Shown here: piece by piece, positions 1 through 41,499 of the stretch
Position numbering within the stretch: the first letter of the stretch is position 1
How the letters are laid out: each line of letters begins with the position of its first letter
Source of the DNA: Homarus americanus
Taxonomy: Eukaryota > Arthropoda > Malacostraca > Decapoda > Nephropidae
DNA: 64,000 bases
Assembly: GCF_018991925.1 (NCBI RefSeq)
Contig: NW_024722158.1
Location: forward strand, 5,937,223 to 6,001,222
Direction of reading: 5' to 3'
Position numbers and translations under genes: made by a program
The notes under the pieces: model-generated
Database searches by the model: none
What the model was told of the DNA's origin: nothing
Seen by the model: the letters and a program-made list of their open reading frames with translations, nothing else

Positions 1-167
1 AGTTAACTTAATCGAGAAGAGTTTTAGCACAAGAATTCAGGTAAAAGGTGAGTCAACAGTGAGTCAACAGTGAGTCAACAGTGCGTCTCGTGTAATAACT
101 GTTGAGTAGTGAAGCCCAGCAGGTGTGATCTACAAATATGTACAACACACAGGAAACTCGGGGCTAA

Positions 168-170
<3 letters not shown>

Positions 171-212
<42 letters not shown>

Positions 213-345
213 CTCCTTCCCCTTTCTAACTCTCTCCGTAACTTATCCTTTCTCCCTCCCTCCCTCCCACTCTCTCTCCTCCTTCCCTCCCTCTCTTCCT
301 CCTCCTTCCCTCCCTCATTTTCTTCTTCCTTCCCTCCCTTAACAC
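171..345. repeat. (TC)n array and polypyrimidine tract
   Basis: A pure (TC)n runs 171-210, then a CT-rich tract with CCCT units runs to about 340. A shorter GTGAGTCAACA unit repeats three times just before it (about 48-83). Confidence 0.9.
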
Positions 346-599
346 CTGGGGAAGCTGAGGTCAAGGTAACTCACAGGTAATCTAAAGATAATTAGTAGTT
401 AATACAACAAATCAAAGGTAATTCACAGGTGATTAAAAGATCAATCAGCAGCAAAGTATTCGAAAAAGTAATCAAAATAATAAAAGTAATTGACACATAA
501 TTCAGAAGTAATTGAAAAGTAATAATAAAATTCAACAGAAATCCCAAAGGTAATTAAAAAAGGTAATTATGAAGACAATACAAGAGTGAACATATATTA

Positions 600-1095
600 A
601 TGGTATTGTGGCGTTCTATTACTCCTCTATTAGTGATCAATTACTGTTATGGTGCTCTAATGCTATTATATTATGCTCTATTGTGCTCTATTGCGCTTTA
701 ATGATGTTCTAATGGTATTTTATGGTGCTCTAATTACTCTATGGTGCTATAATGGTGCTCAAATTGTTATGATATGCTCTATTTTGCCCTAATGGTGCTC
801 TAATGGTGCGATACTTGTGTTATGGTGTACTCTAAGGTGCTTTAATGGTGCTCTAATGGGTCTCTGTTAGTGCTTGTGGTGTTACTGTTACCTTTTTGTG
901 ACACGTGCCGGTGTTTCTTGTTGTTAAATCCTGTGTTACTTGCTGTTAAATCATGCTGTTACTTGCTGTTAAATCCTGTGTTACTTGCTGTTAAAACCTG
1001 CTGCCACTTGCTGTTACCTATTGATGTTACTTGCTGTCATATCCTGGTGTTACTTGGTGATAAATCCTCCTGTTACTTGCTGTTACCTGTAGATG
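600..1095. repeat. Two degenerate minisatellites
   Basis: From 600 to 868 the motif CTCTAATGGTG recurs with many variants. From about 880 to 1095 a roughly 20-bp unit, TTACTTGCTGTTAAATCCTG, recurs about nine times. No gene seen. Confidence 0.7.
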
Positions 1096-1129
1096 TAAAT
1101 TACTATCACTTAGAGGCGTTGCTTATCAC

Positions 1130-1480
1130 CACCACCACTACCACCATCTCCCAGAGCTACTTACCACCACCTCTCAATGCTACTTACCATTACCCGTCAG
1201 TGCTACTTACCATCACTTGTTAATGCAAACTTATCACCACCTTTAAATATTACTTACCAGCACTACCACTACATCCTAATGCTACTTACCAATGCTACTT
1301 ACCATCACTACCATTACCTTCAAATGCTACTTACAGTTACGTCATCAGAGGAACAGGAATTAAATCAATCAAAAATTTCAATCCATCGTTTTTATTTTGA
1401 TTTTCAAATGACAGGATCATCATCATCGTCATCATCATCATCATCATCATCATCATTATCATTATTATCATCATCATCAC
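1130..1480. repeat. Degenerate CTACTTACCA repeats and (ATC)n
   Basis: AATGCTACTTACCA-like units recur from 1130 to 1335. A (CAT/ATC)n run lies at about 1415-1480. Unique AT-rich sequence (1480-1870) follows, with no feature seen. Confidence 0.7.
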
Positions 1481-1869
1481 AAACTACAAACACCATTAAA
1501 AGTGACGTTTGTTTCTTTTACAATTGTTTACTTTCAATGTCTAAATTATATATTGTTTACCTCAAATATTATTGTGTTTTAGAGATTTTTAGAGATTTTG
1601 AAAGAAATTAATAACTTTTTTCATTATATTAAACCCATTACTTTTTATTATATTTTTTTGTATTTTTTGAAGTAGTTTTGAATTTTAACTCCAGATTTGT
1701 GTTCTATCTTAATTTAAACCCAAGAAAAATCTGTCAGATTAAATTATACATCTGTGACAAAATCGCACCTTACACCATTCAGATTTTTAAAACCAGTTCC
1801 CAGATTTTAAATGAACTTTTACCTTCCCTATTTTGATGCCAATTACAACGATAATTGGATAAAATATTG

Positions 1870-1975
1870 TCTCTAATTATACATCCCCAATTAATAGTGC
1901 CATAATTATACATATCCAGTTAATAGTGCCATAATTATACTATACCCAGTTAGTAGTGCCACAAGTAATACATAA
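1870..1975. repeat. About 30-bp tandem repeat, 3-4 copies
   Basis: The unit contains AATAGTGCCATAATTATAC and recurs about every 30 bp with substitutions. Confidence 0.65.
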
Positions 1976-2096
1976 CTACCCGCTTCAATGTATACTTCTA
2001 CAGTATTATGTATTTCCAGTTTCTACACAAGTCCAGCAAATTCGTGTTTCTCACATGGCCAACATACTCCATACAAAATGGATTGTATGTATAATT

Positions 2097-2180
2097 TCTA
2101 TGTATGTATGTATGTATGTATTTATGTATGTATGTATGTATGTATGTATGTATGTATGTATGTATGTATGTATGTATGTA
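2097..2180. repeat. (TATG)n microsatellite
   Basis: About 21 units with one TTTATG interruption; it is followed by a short (TC)n at 2214-2240. Confidence 0.95.
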
Positions 2181-2404
2181 TTTGTGTTAATTTCTACCTT
2201 CAGGTGATGAGTGTCTCTCTCTCTCACTCTCTCTCTCTGTTCTCCCTTGTTAAATTTAGTAAACTAGTTAGGAAGTTAACATCTGTATATACACGTGTAG
2301 TTAACATCTGTAGTTAACACGTGTAGTTAACGTACTTGAGTTCGCTGTGACACATCTTAACAGTGACCAATTATACACCTTGTTATCTGTAGGGCCAAAC
2401 TGAT

Positions 2405-2785
2405 ACCCGGATCTAAAGCTGTCCCCGGAAATTAGGTTAGGTTACGTTAGGTTAGGTTAGTAGGTCAGATTAGGTTAAGAGGTAGGTCAGATTAGGTTAG
2501 AGGTAGGTCAGATTAGGTTAGAGGTAGGTCAGATTAGGTTAGAGGTAGGTCAGATTAGGTTAGAGGTAGGTTAGATTAGGTTAGAGGTAGGTTAGATTAG
2601 GTTAGAGGTAGGTCAGATAAGGTTAGAGGTAGGTTAGATTAGGTTAGAGGTAGGTCAGATTAGCTTAGAGCGAGGTATAATTAGGTTAGATTAGTTTAGG
2701 GATCGCTTTCGTTGGGTTAAATTACGTTTGGTTAGGTTAGGTTAAGTTAGATTAGGTTAGCTTAGGTTAAGCACTAGATCCGGGT
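2405..2785. repeat. TTAGG-rich block bracketed by inverted 11-mers
   Basis: The core is a 21-bp unit (AGGTTAGAGGTAGGTCAGATT) repeated about nine times amid TTAGG-like runs. It is bounded by ACCCGGATCTA at 2405-2415 and the exact inverse TAGATCCGGGT at 2775-2785. It may be a small mobile or satellite unit derived from telomere-like sequence. Confidence 0.6.
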
Positions 2786-2918
2786 GTTAAAGTGACCATC
2801 ATATAGTAATCAATTTCCTTTTATATCAGATCCATTTTGATTTTTTTAGTTTCTTGGAAAAAAAGTCGAAAACAAGAAATCAAAAACAAAAACAAAAATT
2901 AGTGTGGCCAGAGTAGTT

Positions 2919-3008
2919 GAGAGACCAACCAATCACAACTCACCCTCAAGAGACCGACCAATCACAACTCACCCTCAAGAGACCTACCAATCACAACTCT
3001 CCCTCAAG
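2919..3008. repeat. 29-bp tandem repeat, 3 copies
   Basis: The unit contains GACCAATCACAACTCACCCT; copies are nearly identical. Confidence 0.85.
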
Positions 3009-3229
3009 CTAACAACAACACTGCCTTTCCATGGATGTTAATGAAATGTATGAGAGACGATACATTACAAAAAAAAACAAAAAAAAAACAAGAATCTATG
3101 GTTGAAGATGAGGCATTGAGGATATAAATGAGAAATATTATAACATGATCACTATGGCAGGATATACCATACATGACTACAGTACTTTACAATGGTGGTA
3201 CATGATAGGTCAATAGATTAGGTCAATAG

Positions 3230-3500
3230 ATTATCTCTCTCTAACCTGCCTTGGACATCTGTGTTGACTGTCTCTATCTCTCTTCCATCTCCAAGAAAAA
3301 ATGGCCCAGGTCTCCCTCTATCTCTCTGCATCTCTTCCATCTCCGAGACAAAATGGCCCAGGTATCTCTCTATCTCTCTTCCATCTCCGAGACAAAATGG
3401 CCCAGGTCTCTCTCTATCTCTTTGTATGTCTTCCATCTCCAAGAAAAATGGCCCAGGTCTCTCTCTATCTCTCTTCCATCTCCGAGACATATGGCCCCAG
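3230..3500. repeat. About 45-bp minisatellite, 5 copies
   Basis: The unit joins CTCTATCTCTCTTCCATCTC to GAGACAAAATGGCCCAGGT. Short open frames on both strands here are repeat by-products. From 3500 to 4800 the sequence is unique and AT-rich with no gene seen. Confidence 0.85.
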
Positions 3501-5804
3501 GATACTTCTGACATGATAAAAGTGGATTTTTCGTTTAGTTAAAATGATAAACAAGGGCTACACTATATACAGGTTCTATCAAATAGGAAATATCAAAATA
3601 GTAAGTCTATGTACAATATACTCTAAGACACCGCTGCTGTACAATGGCATTTTACCTACAAAGAGTTTTAGGAGAAAAAACTTCCACATTCACTCAATTG
3701 TGTGTTTATAAGTTTGGTGGCCACAAGTTGACCTTACGAGGTGATGGGCGACTGTTCCTCAAAGATACTTACGAGCTTTATCCTTCTTCCTTATCTCCTG
3801 TAATCCAGTCTTGAGTCTTAAGTGTGAATCCAACGCCGTTTTATCCATCTATTTTGGCTTCTATCTTTTCGTTTTCCTTTGAATTCACTGGTACAGGGTG
3901 AGGGGTGGGTGAGGGGGAGGTCTATGTATCGTTAAGAAGGATCTTTGAGGACCAGAAGCCAACCCATTGTTTACATGGTTAGGATGAGGAACACAAACAA
4001 TGCTAAAGTCCAGATGTAAACAAACCCCCATTCGATAATCTTGTTTACGTGGGACTGAGATGAGAGAAGTGTGTTGATCAAAAGATGAATCAAACAATAA
4101 ATAAATGAAAAAAATTGAAATAAACCCCAAAAAGGTGAAATATTATAAACCTTAAAAAAAAAAAAATAGATGAAATATAATAAATCTTAAGAAAAAAACC
4201 AACAACATAAAACATACTTAGATATTATTTAAAGTTTCGTGCAAGAAGTCGCTAATGAGTTACCTAAAATGATATAGTATATATTAATATAAAAAGACCA
4301 CTACTGTATTGTATGAGAGCCAGGGGCGTATGGACCTCAGTACTAACACCACCACACCGTCACTTAACAAGGCGGGTTGTTCACTATCACATAATATAAC
4401 ACACTACCAGCTGTTCCTCCTTTACCTGTGATTAATTAGAATTCATTACCTGTTTGGTCTCCTTAATTAGTGATAGGATTAATGACCAATTACCTTCAGG
4501 CTGATAAAGACATAGGTAGACATTGTATTGATCTTACCGAGTTTAATTACGCCTTCGTTATTAATTAAGTTATAAGGTCGTTTATAAGAGATTAATTAGG
4601 GGGTAATTTATTATTTTTTTCCGGTCAAATTTCAATCTTAATTTACCTGAAGTTGGGAAGGTATTGTTTTTCTAATCTCTTTTCAGACGTTTTCCAATGA
4701 AATTTAATCATTATTTTTTTTTATCAATTTACGATTAAATTTACGAGTTTCTGATAATTTAGTCCCGGAGCAACCCACCGTGTTAAGCAGAAAGAGACTA
4801 AAGCGAAGAGATTTGGTCAGTGTCTCTCTCTCACAATCTCTCTCTCTCTCTCTGTCTCTCTTTTTCTATCTTTCTCGTTCTTTCACTATATCTTTCTTTA
4901 TATATACGTGTGTCTGATTGTCTGTCTCTCGTTCACTGATGCAGCACTTACAGATCCATACACTTGTGATTCGCTTAACTATCACTGCTGTCTTAATTAT
5001 TATTATTATTATTATTAATTTCACTGTCAAATTCCCTCGACGTGAAAAATATATCTGTTAACATTCTCCAGGTGAGGGGGGTGGGGGGGGTGGGGGTGAA
5101 GAGGTGAGGGGGGTGAGGGGGGATTTTCACTACTGACGTCATATACAGTTCGTCTTGTAGCGAAAATTGACAAAGTTATTGTGATTTTTTTTTCTTTCGT
5201 ACGATTATTAACAATGTTTTCTTTCACTGCAATTTATTTTTTTCCTCACTTAAGTTCATTCATAGTCGTCCTTTATTCACGCGTTCATTTAGAGAATTTC
5301 ACTTACGATATTTTTTCTGTTTTAATCATAAGTTTATTCACAATGTTCTCTCTTGCTAAAAACCATTCACAGAACTTTAATTTTTTTCTATTATCTTTAA
5401 GTTTTATTCTCAAAGTTCTCCTCTCATATTACTGTCTTTAGAACTTTTTTTTTTGTAAATTCACCCAAAATGTCTTCATCTAAGTTCACTCACAAAAAAG
5501 TTTTATATCCTAATTTCATTCATTAAAAAAAGTTTATTCTCGTAAATTCACTTAAAAAATCCTGTATCACGTTCAAAAGCTATTAATAAAGGTTCAATTC
5601 ACTTATAAACTATGATTGAGACCACGTAATTGAACCTTATCCTTAAATTAAAACTTTACCAATTATTAACTTTTTCAATTATCTTTATCAAGTTTATCAA
5701 TGAGTTTATCAATTATTGTTATTTTTATTATTATTATTATTTACTTTTTTCTGTTTATTTTTAAGATAAACAAACCAACTGGTACGGATTTTATTTATAG
5801 TGTG

Positions 5805-6030
5805 AGGCTTGTGTATCATCGTCACCATCATCACTATCACCATCATCGTCGTCACTATCACCATCACCATCGTCACTATCACCATCATCATCACCATTAT
5901 CATCACCATCATCGTCACTATCACCATCATTATCACCATTATCATCACCATCATCGTCACTATCACCATCATCATCACCATTATCATCATCATCCTCATC
6001 GTCATATCGCCATCATCATCATCAAGGTCA
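5805..6030. repeat. CAT/CAC trinucleotide-rich tract
   Basis: A degenerate mixture of ATCACCATC and GTCACTATC units. Sequence from 4860 to 5800 is unique and AT-rich apart from a G-run patch (5068-5122) and an ATT run near 5725. Confidence 0.85.
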
Positions 6031-6149
6031 CTATCACTGATGGTGTTGTGAGCTCAGCCGACGACACAGGTGGAAGGTGTGAGTTCTAACGACGACACAG
6101 AAGCTTCACAGTCTGGATTAGAGTAGACGATTCCCCGAGAGATGACTTC

Positions 6150-6710
6150 ACTTGGCACATCACTGCCCATCACTGCATCCCATCATGCCCATCACTTCCC
6201 ATCACTGCCTCCCATCATGCCCATCACTTCCCATCATGCCAACCACTGCCTCCCATCACTCCCATCACTGCCCATCATTTTCCATTATTGCCCATCATTG
6301 CCTCCCAGCCCGCCCATTACTGCCTCCCATCACACTCATCATTTCCCATCACTGTTTCCCATCACTGCCTCCCATCACTGCCTCCCATCATCACTTCCCA
6401 TCACTATCATTGCGTTTCGTCACACCAATATCTTCCCATCACTCACCTTGTAGTCCACCCCATCACCTTCCAACTGGCACCTCCCATCAAACTCCCATCA
6501 CACATCAACCAAAACCTCCCATCACTCTCCCATCACCACTTAACCCAAAACCCCCATCACCTTCCAAACCAACCCCTTTCCATTACACACCAACCATTTT
6601 CTCCCATCAACCAACCAACTAATCAATCAACCAACCCCTCCCATCACACACCCCCCCCACCCCATCAACCCCCGCCCACCCCATCAACCCCCATCAACAC
6701 ACACACACCA
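6150..6710. repeat. CCCATCACTGCCT minisatellite
   Basis: A roughly 13-bp unit and variants recur from 6150 to 6420, then CCCATCA and ACCAAC variants to about 6710. Confidence 0.8.
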
Positions 6711-6804
6711 ATTTCCTACCAGTTTATGGGCCAAAGTTCCCCGAAGTGTCTTGGGAGGTTGAAGCTAAGGTCCAATTTCTCACACACACACACACACTTT
6801 ACTA

Positions 6805-37227
<30,423 letters not shown>

Positions 37228-37264
37228 CTGTGGGTGGAAAAAAGGATATATGTTAAATGTCGAA

Positions 37265-37372
<108 letters not shown>

Positions 37373-37388
37373 ATTATTTATTACCACT

Positions 37389-37407
37389 ATTACTACTACT
37401 ACTACTG

Positions 37408-37439
<32 letters not shown>
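37389..37439. repeat. Left target-site duplication in (ACT)n
   Basis: The pattern is ATT(ACT)5GCT(ACT)10, directly abutting the retroelement poly(A) (T run at 37440-37453). The same interrupted pattern occurs at the other end of the element. Confidence 0.8.
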
Positions 37440-37440
<1 letters not shown>

Positions 37441-37557
37441 TTTTTTTTTTTTTAAACGTGGCCTCCAGCCTCCCCCAATAGCCACACCTTCGCCACCATT
37501 TATTTACCTTAATATTAAATATCCTAATACATAAGCAACTATCCTATCTGTGTTAAA

Positions 37558-37945
37558 TTAGTTGAGCCGCAGATCGATGCGGCATTCGGTGACTGTAGCC
37601 TCATAGTCGATATCTGCAGCAGTTGACGGAGTAGGGGCAGAAGCTCTCGTTCCCCTGAGGCAGAGCAAAGCCGACCGAAGGAGAGAGAAGGACAGTCGAC
37701 ATCTCATCCAGGCTGTGACATAACTTCTGGGCTGCTGCTTCTGTTCGGAGATCAGCTCCGCGAGTCTGGCGTAGAAACATCTTGCGCTTGGGCCCATCCC
37801 ACCAGAGGTTGTGAACACTAGCGGAGTGAAGCTGCCTTGATCGACATTTTGAATTCTCTCCCCATATGCCCTTCTCTTGTCGTTCTCGTTCCTCCTATGT
37901 GCAGCATCGAGAGCTAGGTTACGGTGACAAACGGCCCCGCGTCCA
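37558..37945 (-). pseudogene. Displaced C-terminal part of the retroelement protein
   Basis: A second frame, overlapping the end of the RT frame, continues the protein: CHRNLALDAAHRRNENDKR, then GSFTPLVFTTSGGMGP, RCRLSFSLLRSALLCLRG and a TAA at 37558. These motifs are characteristic of the C-terminus of this RT family (recollection). The second acidic residue expected about 12-14 positions after ARVDV falls at the break. A small deletion or indel near 37925-37945 is the simplest explanation, so this copy is probably non-autonomous. Confidence 0.75.
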
Positions 37946-40642
37946 GAATCCTCGAGCACTGACGTCCACACGGGCTTCGTTAGATGTGTTTGAAGTCCTG
38001 TGTTGGAGGATCTCGCCATCCAGTGGAAGGAGGGTCGGTTCTACCATGACGTCCCGGCAGGTTTCCTTCAACATATTTGCTGTGAGATCCCTTACCTCGT
38101 CATGCCTCATGCATATGAAGCCCCCCTTCTTGCAAACCATGGCGTGATCGCCATCATAGGAATAGCCACACACGCATTGGGAGGGCAAACCATCTACTGG
38201 CCAACCGTACCTTAGAGCAATGGCATCTGTAAATTCTTGTTTGTTAAGGCTGAAACCATTTGCCCTTATCGGTAACGTAGTTAACCAGTTCGAGGCGCCC
38301 ACCTCCTGCGCTATAGCTACTTTTTTTGTCAAATTTTCTGGAACCTGCAGCAATAGTTGCTGCAACATGTCATTTTGGCAGTGCTGCCGATCTGTTGTAA
38401 TGGATCTACGGATCTTATTAACTTCGCTGGTGTCCACTTCCCCTGTTGCATTCTGGGCTATTATGTGGTCAGTGAGGGCTGCCGTGAGCTTAAGTGAATT
38501 TTGATGTTCAGAGTCAGCAATCTCCTCTGGATTAGTTAGTCCCATCCCTCCCAGTCTTGGTGGAAGTGCAAGAAGTGTTCTTTCTACTGGGGTTAAGTCG
38601 TGGTGTTTCACTAGTTTGGGAATGAACTTGACACTGATTGCTTCTTCCAAAGGGTGGAGGAGGGGTCGGATCTCAGGGATGGTACGCATCAGGTAGTTCC
38701 AACGATGCTTGACTCCATGTGTGAATGCTGCAAAGGCCGCATGTGGCTCTGTGTTAGCAATCTCCGATAGAGCATGGATTTCGCTAACCCACTCGTTCAC
38801 CTTTCCCCCTACGTACTGGGTCTTGAAGTCCGTAGTGCCAATTACTGCGCCTAGATGTCTTTGGCCGTCCTTAGTTATTTTGACCTCACTTTCGCCGAAA
38901 ACCTCCACAGCCCGATCATAATGATCTGGCTTCACGATGAGGAAGGATTTGCTGGCGTTTGGGTGGTACCCTATTTGTGGACCTCGCGATGTTACCAGGT
39001 CCCACCACTTTTTGATGTCCTCCACTTTTCCTGCTCCTGTGAGGTCATCAGCATATGCCACTTGTTTGACCCCAGTTGTTTCATACTTTATTTCTTGTTG
39101 GAGCACTGATAGGCCTATTGCATACATTGCCATTGCAACGGGGTCTCCCTGTGTTGTTCCCTCGGTCGACTGTAGGATGGTATCACCTCGTAGAGCCTTG
39201 TTGTTTACTACGTAGAGGTCTGAAGGATTCCTATACGAATTTTCAACATACATCGCAAAGCTAGGACACTTGATCTTGATGTTGTGCAGTGCCGCCTTGC
39301 GGTTAAGTATGTTGAATGCGTTTGAAGCATCCACCAGGAGAACGGCCTCACAATCACGCTGCTCAAATATCAATCTCATGGCGTGAATGGCCGCCTCCCC
39401 ACCAGCCTGGTGGCCAGCACACACTTGTAGGTTCCCTGCTGCTGCCCTGACATCATCCTTTACCACCTCCATTATACACTTTCCGATGATCCGCCTCAGC
39501 ACTTCCCCCACCCCTATAGGTCTACATCCTGGTTTCTTTTCCAGAGGAATAAGGCGGCAGGCCGTCAGAGCCTGGAGGTGATGGCAGCAAGAGGATGCAA
39601 GCTTTCTTGCAAGGGTGGCAATGGCAGTGCAGAGATCGCTTGCTACAGGGCCAAACTTGTTTGTGCTGAGGATGACTCTCCAACCGTTTGCATCCAGACC
39701 TGAAGGGCCGGCTCCGCCTCGAGTCTTCAGTGCCTTTTTCCACACCATCCCTCCTGTTATTTTCTCGAACAGGACAGCGTTTGGTGGGATATAAGCACCC
39801 TGGAGCCTGATGCCTTCATCTTCGCTTGCAGGGGGATGTTTCTCTTTCAATAGTTTTAATGTCGCTCTGTTTATTGGCATCACTCCACCGGAGGATTCAT
39901 GTGTGAGAGATCTTACCGCGAGAGACACTTTTCCCACACGCATTTTGTTTCCAAATTGTCTTGCCACGTCATCGGTGTTTTGCTTTCCGTCACCCATAGA
40001 TTTTAGTCTCTCCTGCAGTGTTCTTGCTTCACATAGGAGATCATCAAGGGCCCCAGTCTGCCACATTGTCAACCTTCTCTTCATTGCTGCCACATTTTCT
40101 TTGTGCTTAGCCTTTGTGTGTGTCCTCTGACAAAATAGATGTGGTATTATTGCCAGTATTTGAAGAGCTAGGGGGGCGAGGAAGCGGTCCTGAGTGTAAT
40201 CAGTCATGAAGTGAGTCATCTCCCGAATCATTTCTTTGGTGGCCGCACACTTGGGTGGTTCAAATAAGTTAGCGGGCGACCACTTGACAATTTCTGAGTA
40301 GGTTTCTTTGACCCATACGCCTGCATTTTCCATCGACATGCCATTCCACTGAGGCGGCTGTCTCTCATTCTCCTCGTGGACACCTGCTACTGAGGGAGCA
40401 GCATTTATTAGTACTACATTATCGGGTTGAGTAGACTCACTGCTATCATTTCGGATATCATCGGGTAGTTGGGTCCCGGCGATATCCACTGTGGCCGCCT
40501 GTGTCGGCTCCCTGCGACGTGGGTTCCGACACTGGTCTAGCTTCCTGCAATTCACACATGGTCGGTTATTTCTCGCACAAACACAATTTGTGCAGTTTTG
40601 GTTCGGGCTAGCACAGACGCAGCAAGGAATGTTACCAGGCAT
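37919..40642 (-). CDS. Reverse transcriptase polyprotein, frame-broken at C-terminus
   Basis: 907 codons from the first ATG at 40642; the frame is also open upstream. Numbering from that ATG: a Cys-rich cluster at 7-38 (CCVC, CTNCVC, CVNC) is a likely zinc-binding nucleic-acid module. A conserved GGAGPSGLDANGW lies near 309-321. RT motif A is LLVDASNAFN with Asp438, motif B is TTQGDP at about 496-501, and motif C is YADD at 530-533. A CxC...H...C knuckle (823, 825, 833, 837) is followed by RHDEVRDLT and ARVDV (Asp893), resembling the restriction-like nuclease of R2-type elements. The frame ends abruptly after GFWTRGR. RT copies RNA to DNA at the target site in the nucleus. RT motifs are intact; the nuclease is not. 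Confidence 0.88.
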   Translation of the reverse strand: MPGNIPCCVCASPNQNCTNCVCARNNRPCVNCRKLDQCRNPRRREPTQAATVDIAGTQLPDDIRNDSSESTQPDNVVLINAAPSVAGVHEENERQPPQWNGMSMENAGVWVKETYSEIVKWSPANLFEPPKCAATKEMIREMTHFMTDYTQDRFLAPLALQILAIIPHLFCQRTHTKAKHKENVAAMKRRLTMWQTGALDDLLCEARTLQERLKSMGDGKQNTDDVARQFGNKMRVGKVSLAVRSLTHESSGGVMPINRATLKLLKEKHPPASEDEGIRLQGAYIPPNAVLFEKITGGMVWKKALKTRGGAGPSGLDANGWRVILSTNKFGPVASDLCTAIATLARKLASSCCHHLQALTACRLIPLEKKPGCRPIGVGEVLRRIIGKCIMEVVKDDVRAAAGNLQVCAGHQAGGEAAIHAMRLIFEQRDCEAVLLVDASNAFNILNRKAALHNIKIKCPSFAMYVENSYRNPSDLYVVNNKALRGDTILQSTEGTTQGDPVAMAMYAIGLSVLQQEIKYETTGVKQVAYADDLTGAGKVEDIKKWWDLVTSRGPQIGYHPNASKSFLIVKPDHYDRAVEVFGESEVKITKDGQRHLGAVIGTTDFKTQYVGGKVNEWVSEIHALSEIANTEPHAAFAAFTHGVKHRWNYLMRTIPEIRPLLHPLEEAISVKFIPKLVKHHDLTPVERTLLALPPRLGGMGLTNPEEIADSEHQNSLKLTAALTDHIIAQNATGEVDTSEVNKIRRSITTDRQHCQNDMLQQLLLQVPENLTKKVAIAQEVGASNWLTTLPIRANGFSLNKQEFTDAIALRYGWPVDGLPSQCVCGYSYDGDHAMVCKKGGFICMRHDEVRDLTANMLKETCRDVMVEPTLLPLDGEILQHRTSNTSNEARVDVSARGFWTRGRLSP

Positions 40643-40923
40643 AGTGACCAGCACCTTGGGCGACGGTAACGTCCGCCTCCGGACATCTGATTTAGTCCCA
40701 GGCACAAGATTATACTGGTTCTTATGAGGGAAGGGCGGAGAGGTGACAGGCTGGACTGGTGTGTCCAGGTAGTAGGGGCATACGTGCGCGCGTGGGTGTG
40801 TAGGCTACCCCCCCTAATAGCGACCATCCATACATCAGAATGATACACTATGGACAAGAGTTTGTCACACCAGGCACTAGTTTATATTTCCTTGGCACAA
40901 ATAACCACTATTTATATGGATCA

Positions 40924-40985
40924 ATTACTACTACTACTACTGCTACTACTACTACTACTACTACCACTACCACCACTACTACTAA
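40924..40985. repeat. Right target-site duplication in (ACT)n
   Basis: ATT(ACT)5GCT(ACT)6, then ACC/ACT mixtures. The first 39 bp equal the left copy, including the single GCT interruption. AACAACAA-rich sequence follows to 41030. Confidence 0.8.
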
Positions 40986-41204
40986 AACATCAACAACAAC
41001 AACACTAATAACAACAATAACAACACAAACACTGGCCATTACATCACATCTTGTTATGGTGAAACAATGTCAACAAAAAGCTGATCAAACTAATTCAAAA
41101 TAGATGACTCATTAGACACAAAAAATTATTAAATAAATAATGGTAATCAATTAAGCTTCATATTGCGTTTATTTGCTTATGTAACTCGCCATTATAGCAA
41201 GTTA

Positions 41205-41435
41205 TAGTAGGTTAGGTTAGGTTAGGTTATTCGCAATTATAGCAGATTATAGGGGATATATTAATGCGTTGATATAATTCGGCCTTACATTATAATAGGT
41301 TACAGGAAATATATAATTGGTGATTCACTGTTTGCGTATAAATAGGTCCTGTGTCCCCTAGTGATTATAGATCCTAGTACTAATAGGCCCCAACCTAACC
41401 CTAACGTAACCTAACCTAACCCTAACGTAACCTAA
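41205..41435. repeat. Two short TTAGG/AACCT tracts
   Basis: GGTTAGGTTAGGTTA at about 41213-41229 and CCTAACCTAACCCTAACG at about 41391-41432, in opposite orientation. Confidence 0.8.
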
Positions 41436-41499
41436 CTAATAGAACTGGGACCACCAGAACCCATAGAGTATGGGAGATGAACAGACAGACAGAAAGACA

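Larger units (their letters stand above)
5754..6804 (-). other. Possible 3' UTR of the chaoptin-like gene
   Basis: No further frame follows the stop. The nearest clear AATAAA on the minus strand that I see is at 5759-5754, about 1 kb downstream. If it is used, the 3' UTR would contain the CCCATCACTGCC minisatellite and the CAT-rich tract listed separately. No transcript evidence. Confidence 0.25.
37440..40923 (-). mobile_element. Single-ORF non-LTR-type retroelement, ~3.48 kb
   Basis: The element reads from about 40923 to 37440. It has a 5' leader of about 280 nt, one long frame, a 3' UTR of about 100 nt with AATAAA at 37504-37499, and a 14-nt poly(A). It is flanked by matching ATT(ACT)5GCT(ACT)n tracts of at least 39 bp, read as a target-site duplication. 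There are no LTRs. RT plus a C-terminal CCHC and nuclease-like region is the layout of restriction-like-endonuclease elements (R2, R4/Dong type). Similar proteins are common, usually unnamed, in cnidarians, sponges and crustaceans (recollection). The exact clade is not assigned. It lies upstream of, and in the same orientation as, the chaoptin-like gene. Confidence 0.8.

Noticed and set aside
40643..40705. GTG at 40705 as the retroelement start codon
   Set aside because: Animal genes start with ATG; the first ATG in the frame is at 40642. Upstream codons are open but unsupported.
37440..40923. LTR retrotransposon or endogenous virus
   Set aside because: No long terminal repeats, protease, integrase or envelope; a poly(A) tail, flanking target duplication and R2-like CCHC/nuclease region point to a non-LTR type.
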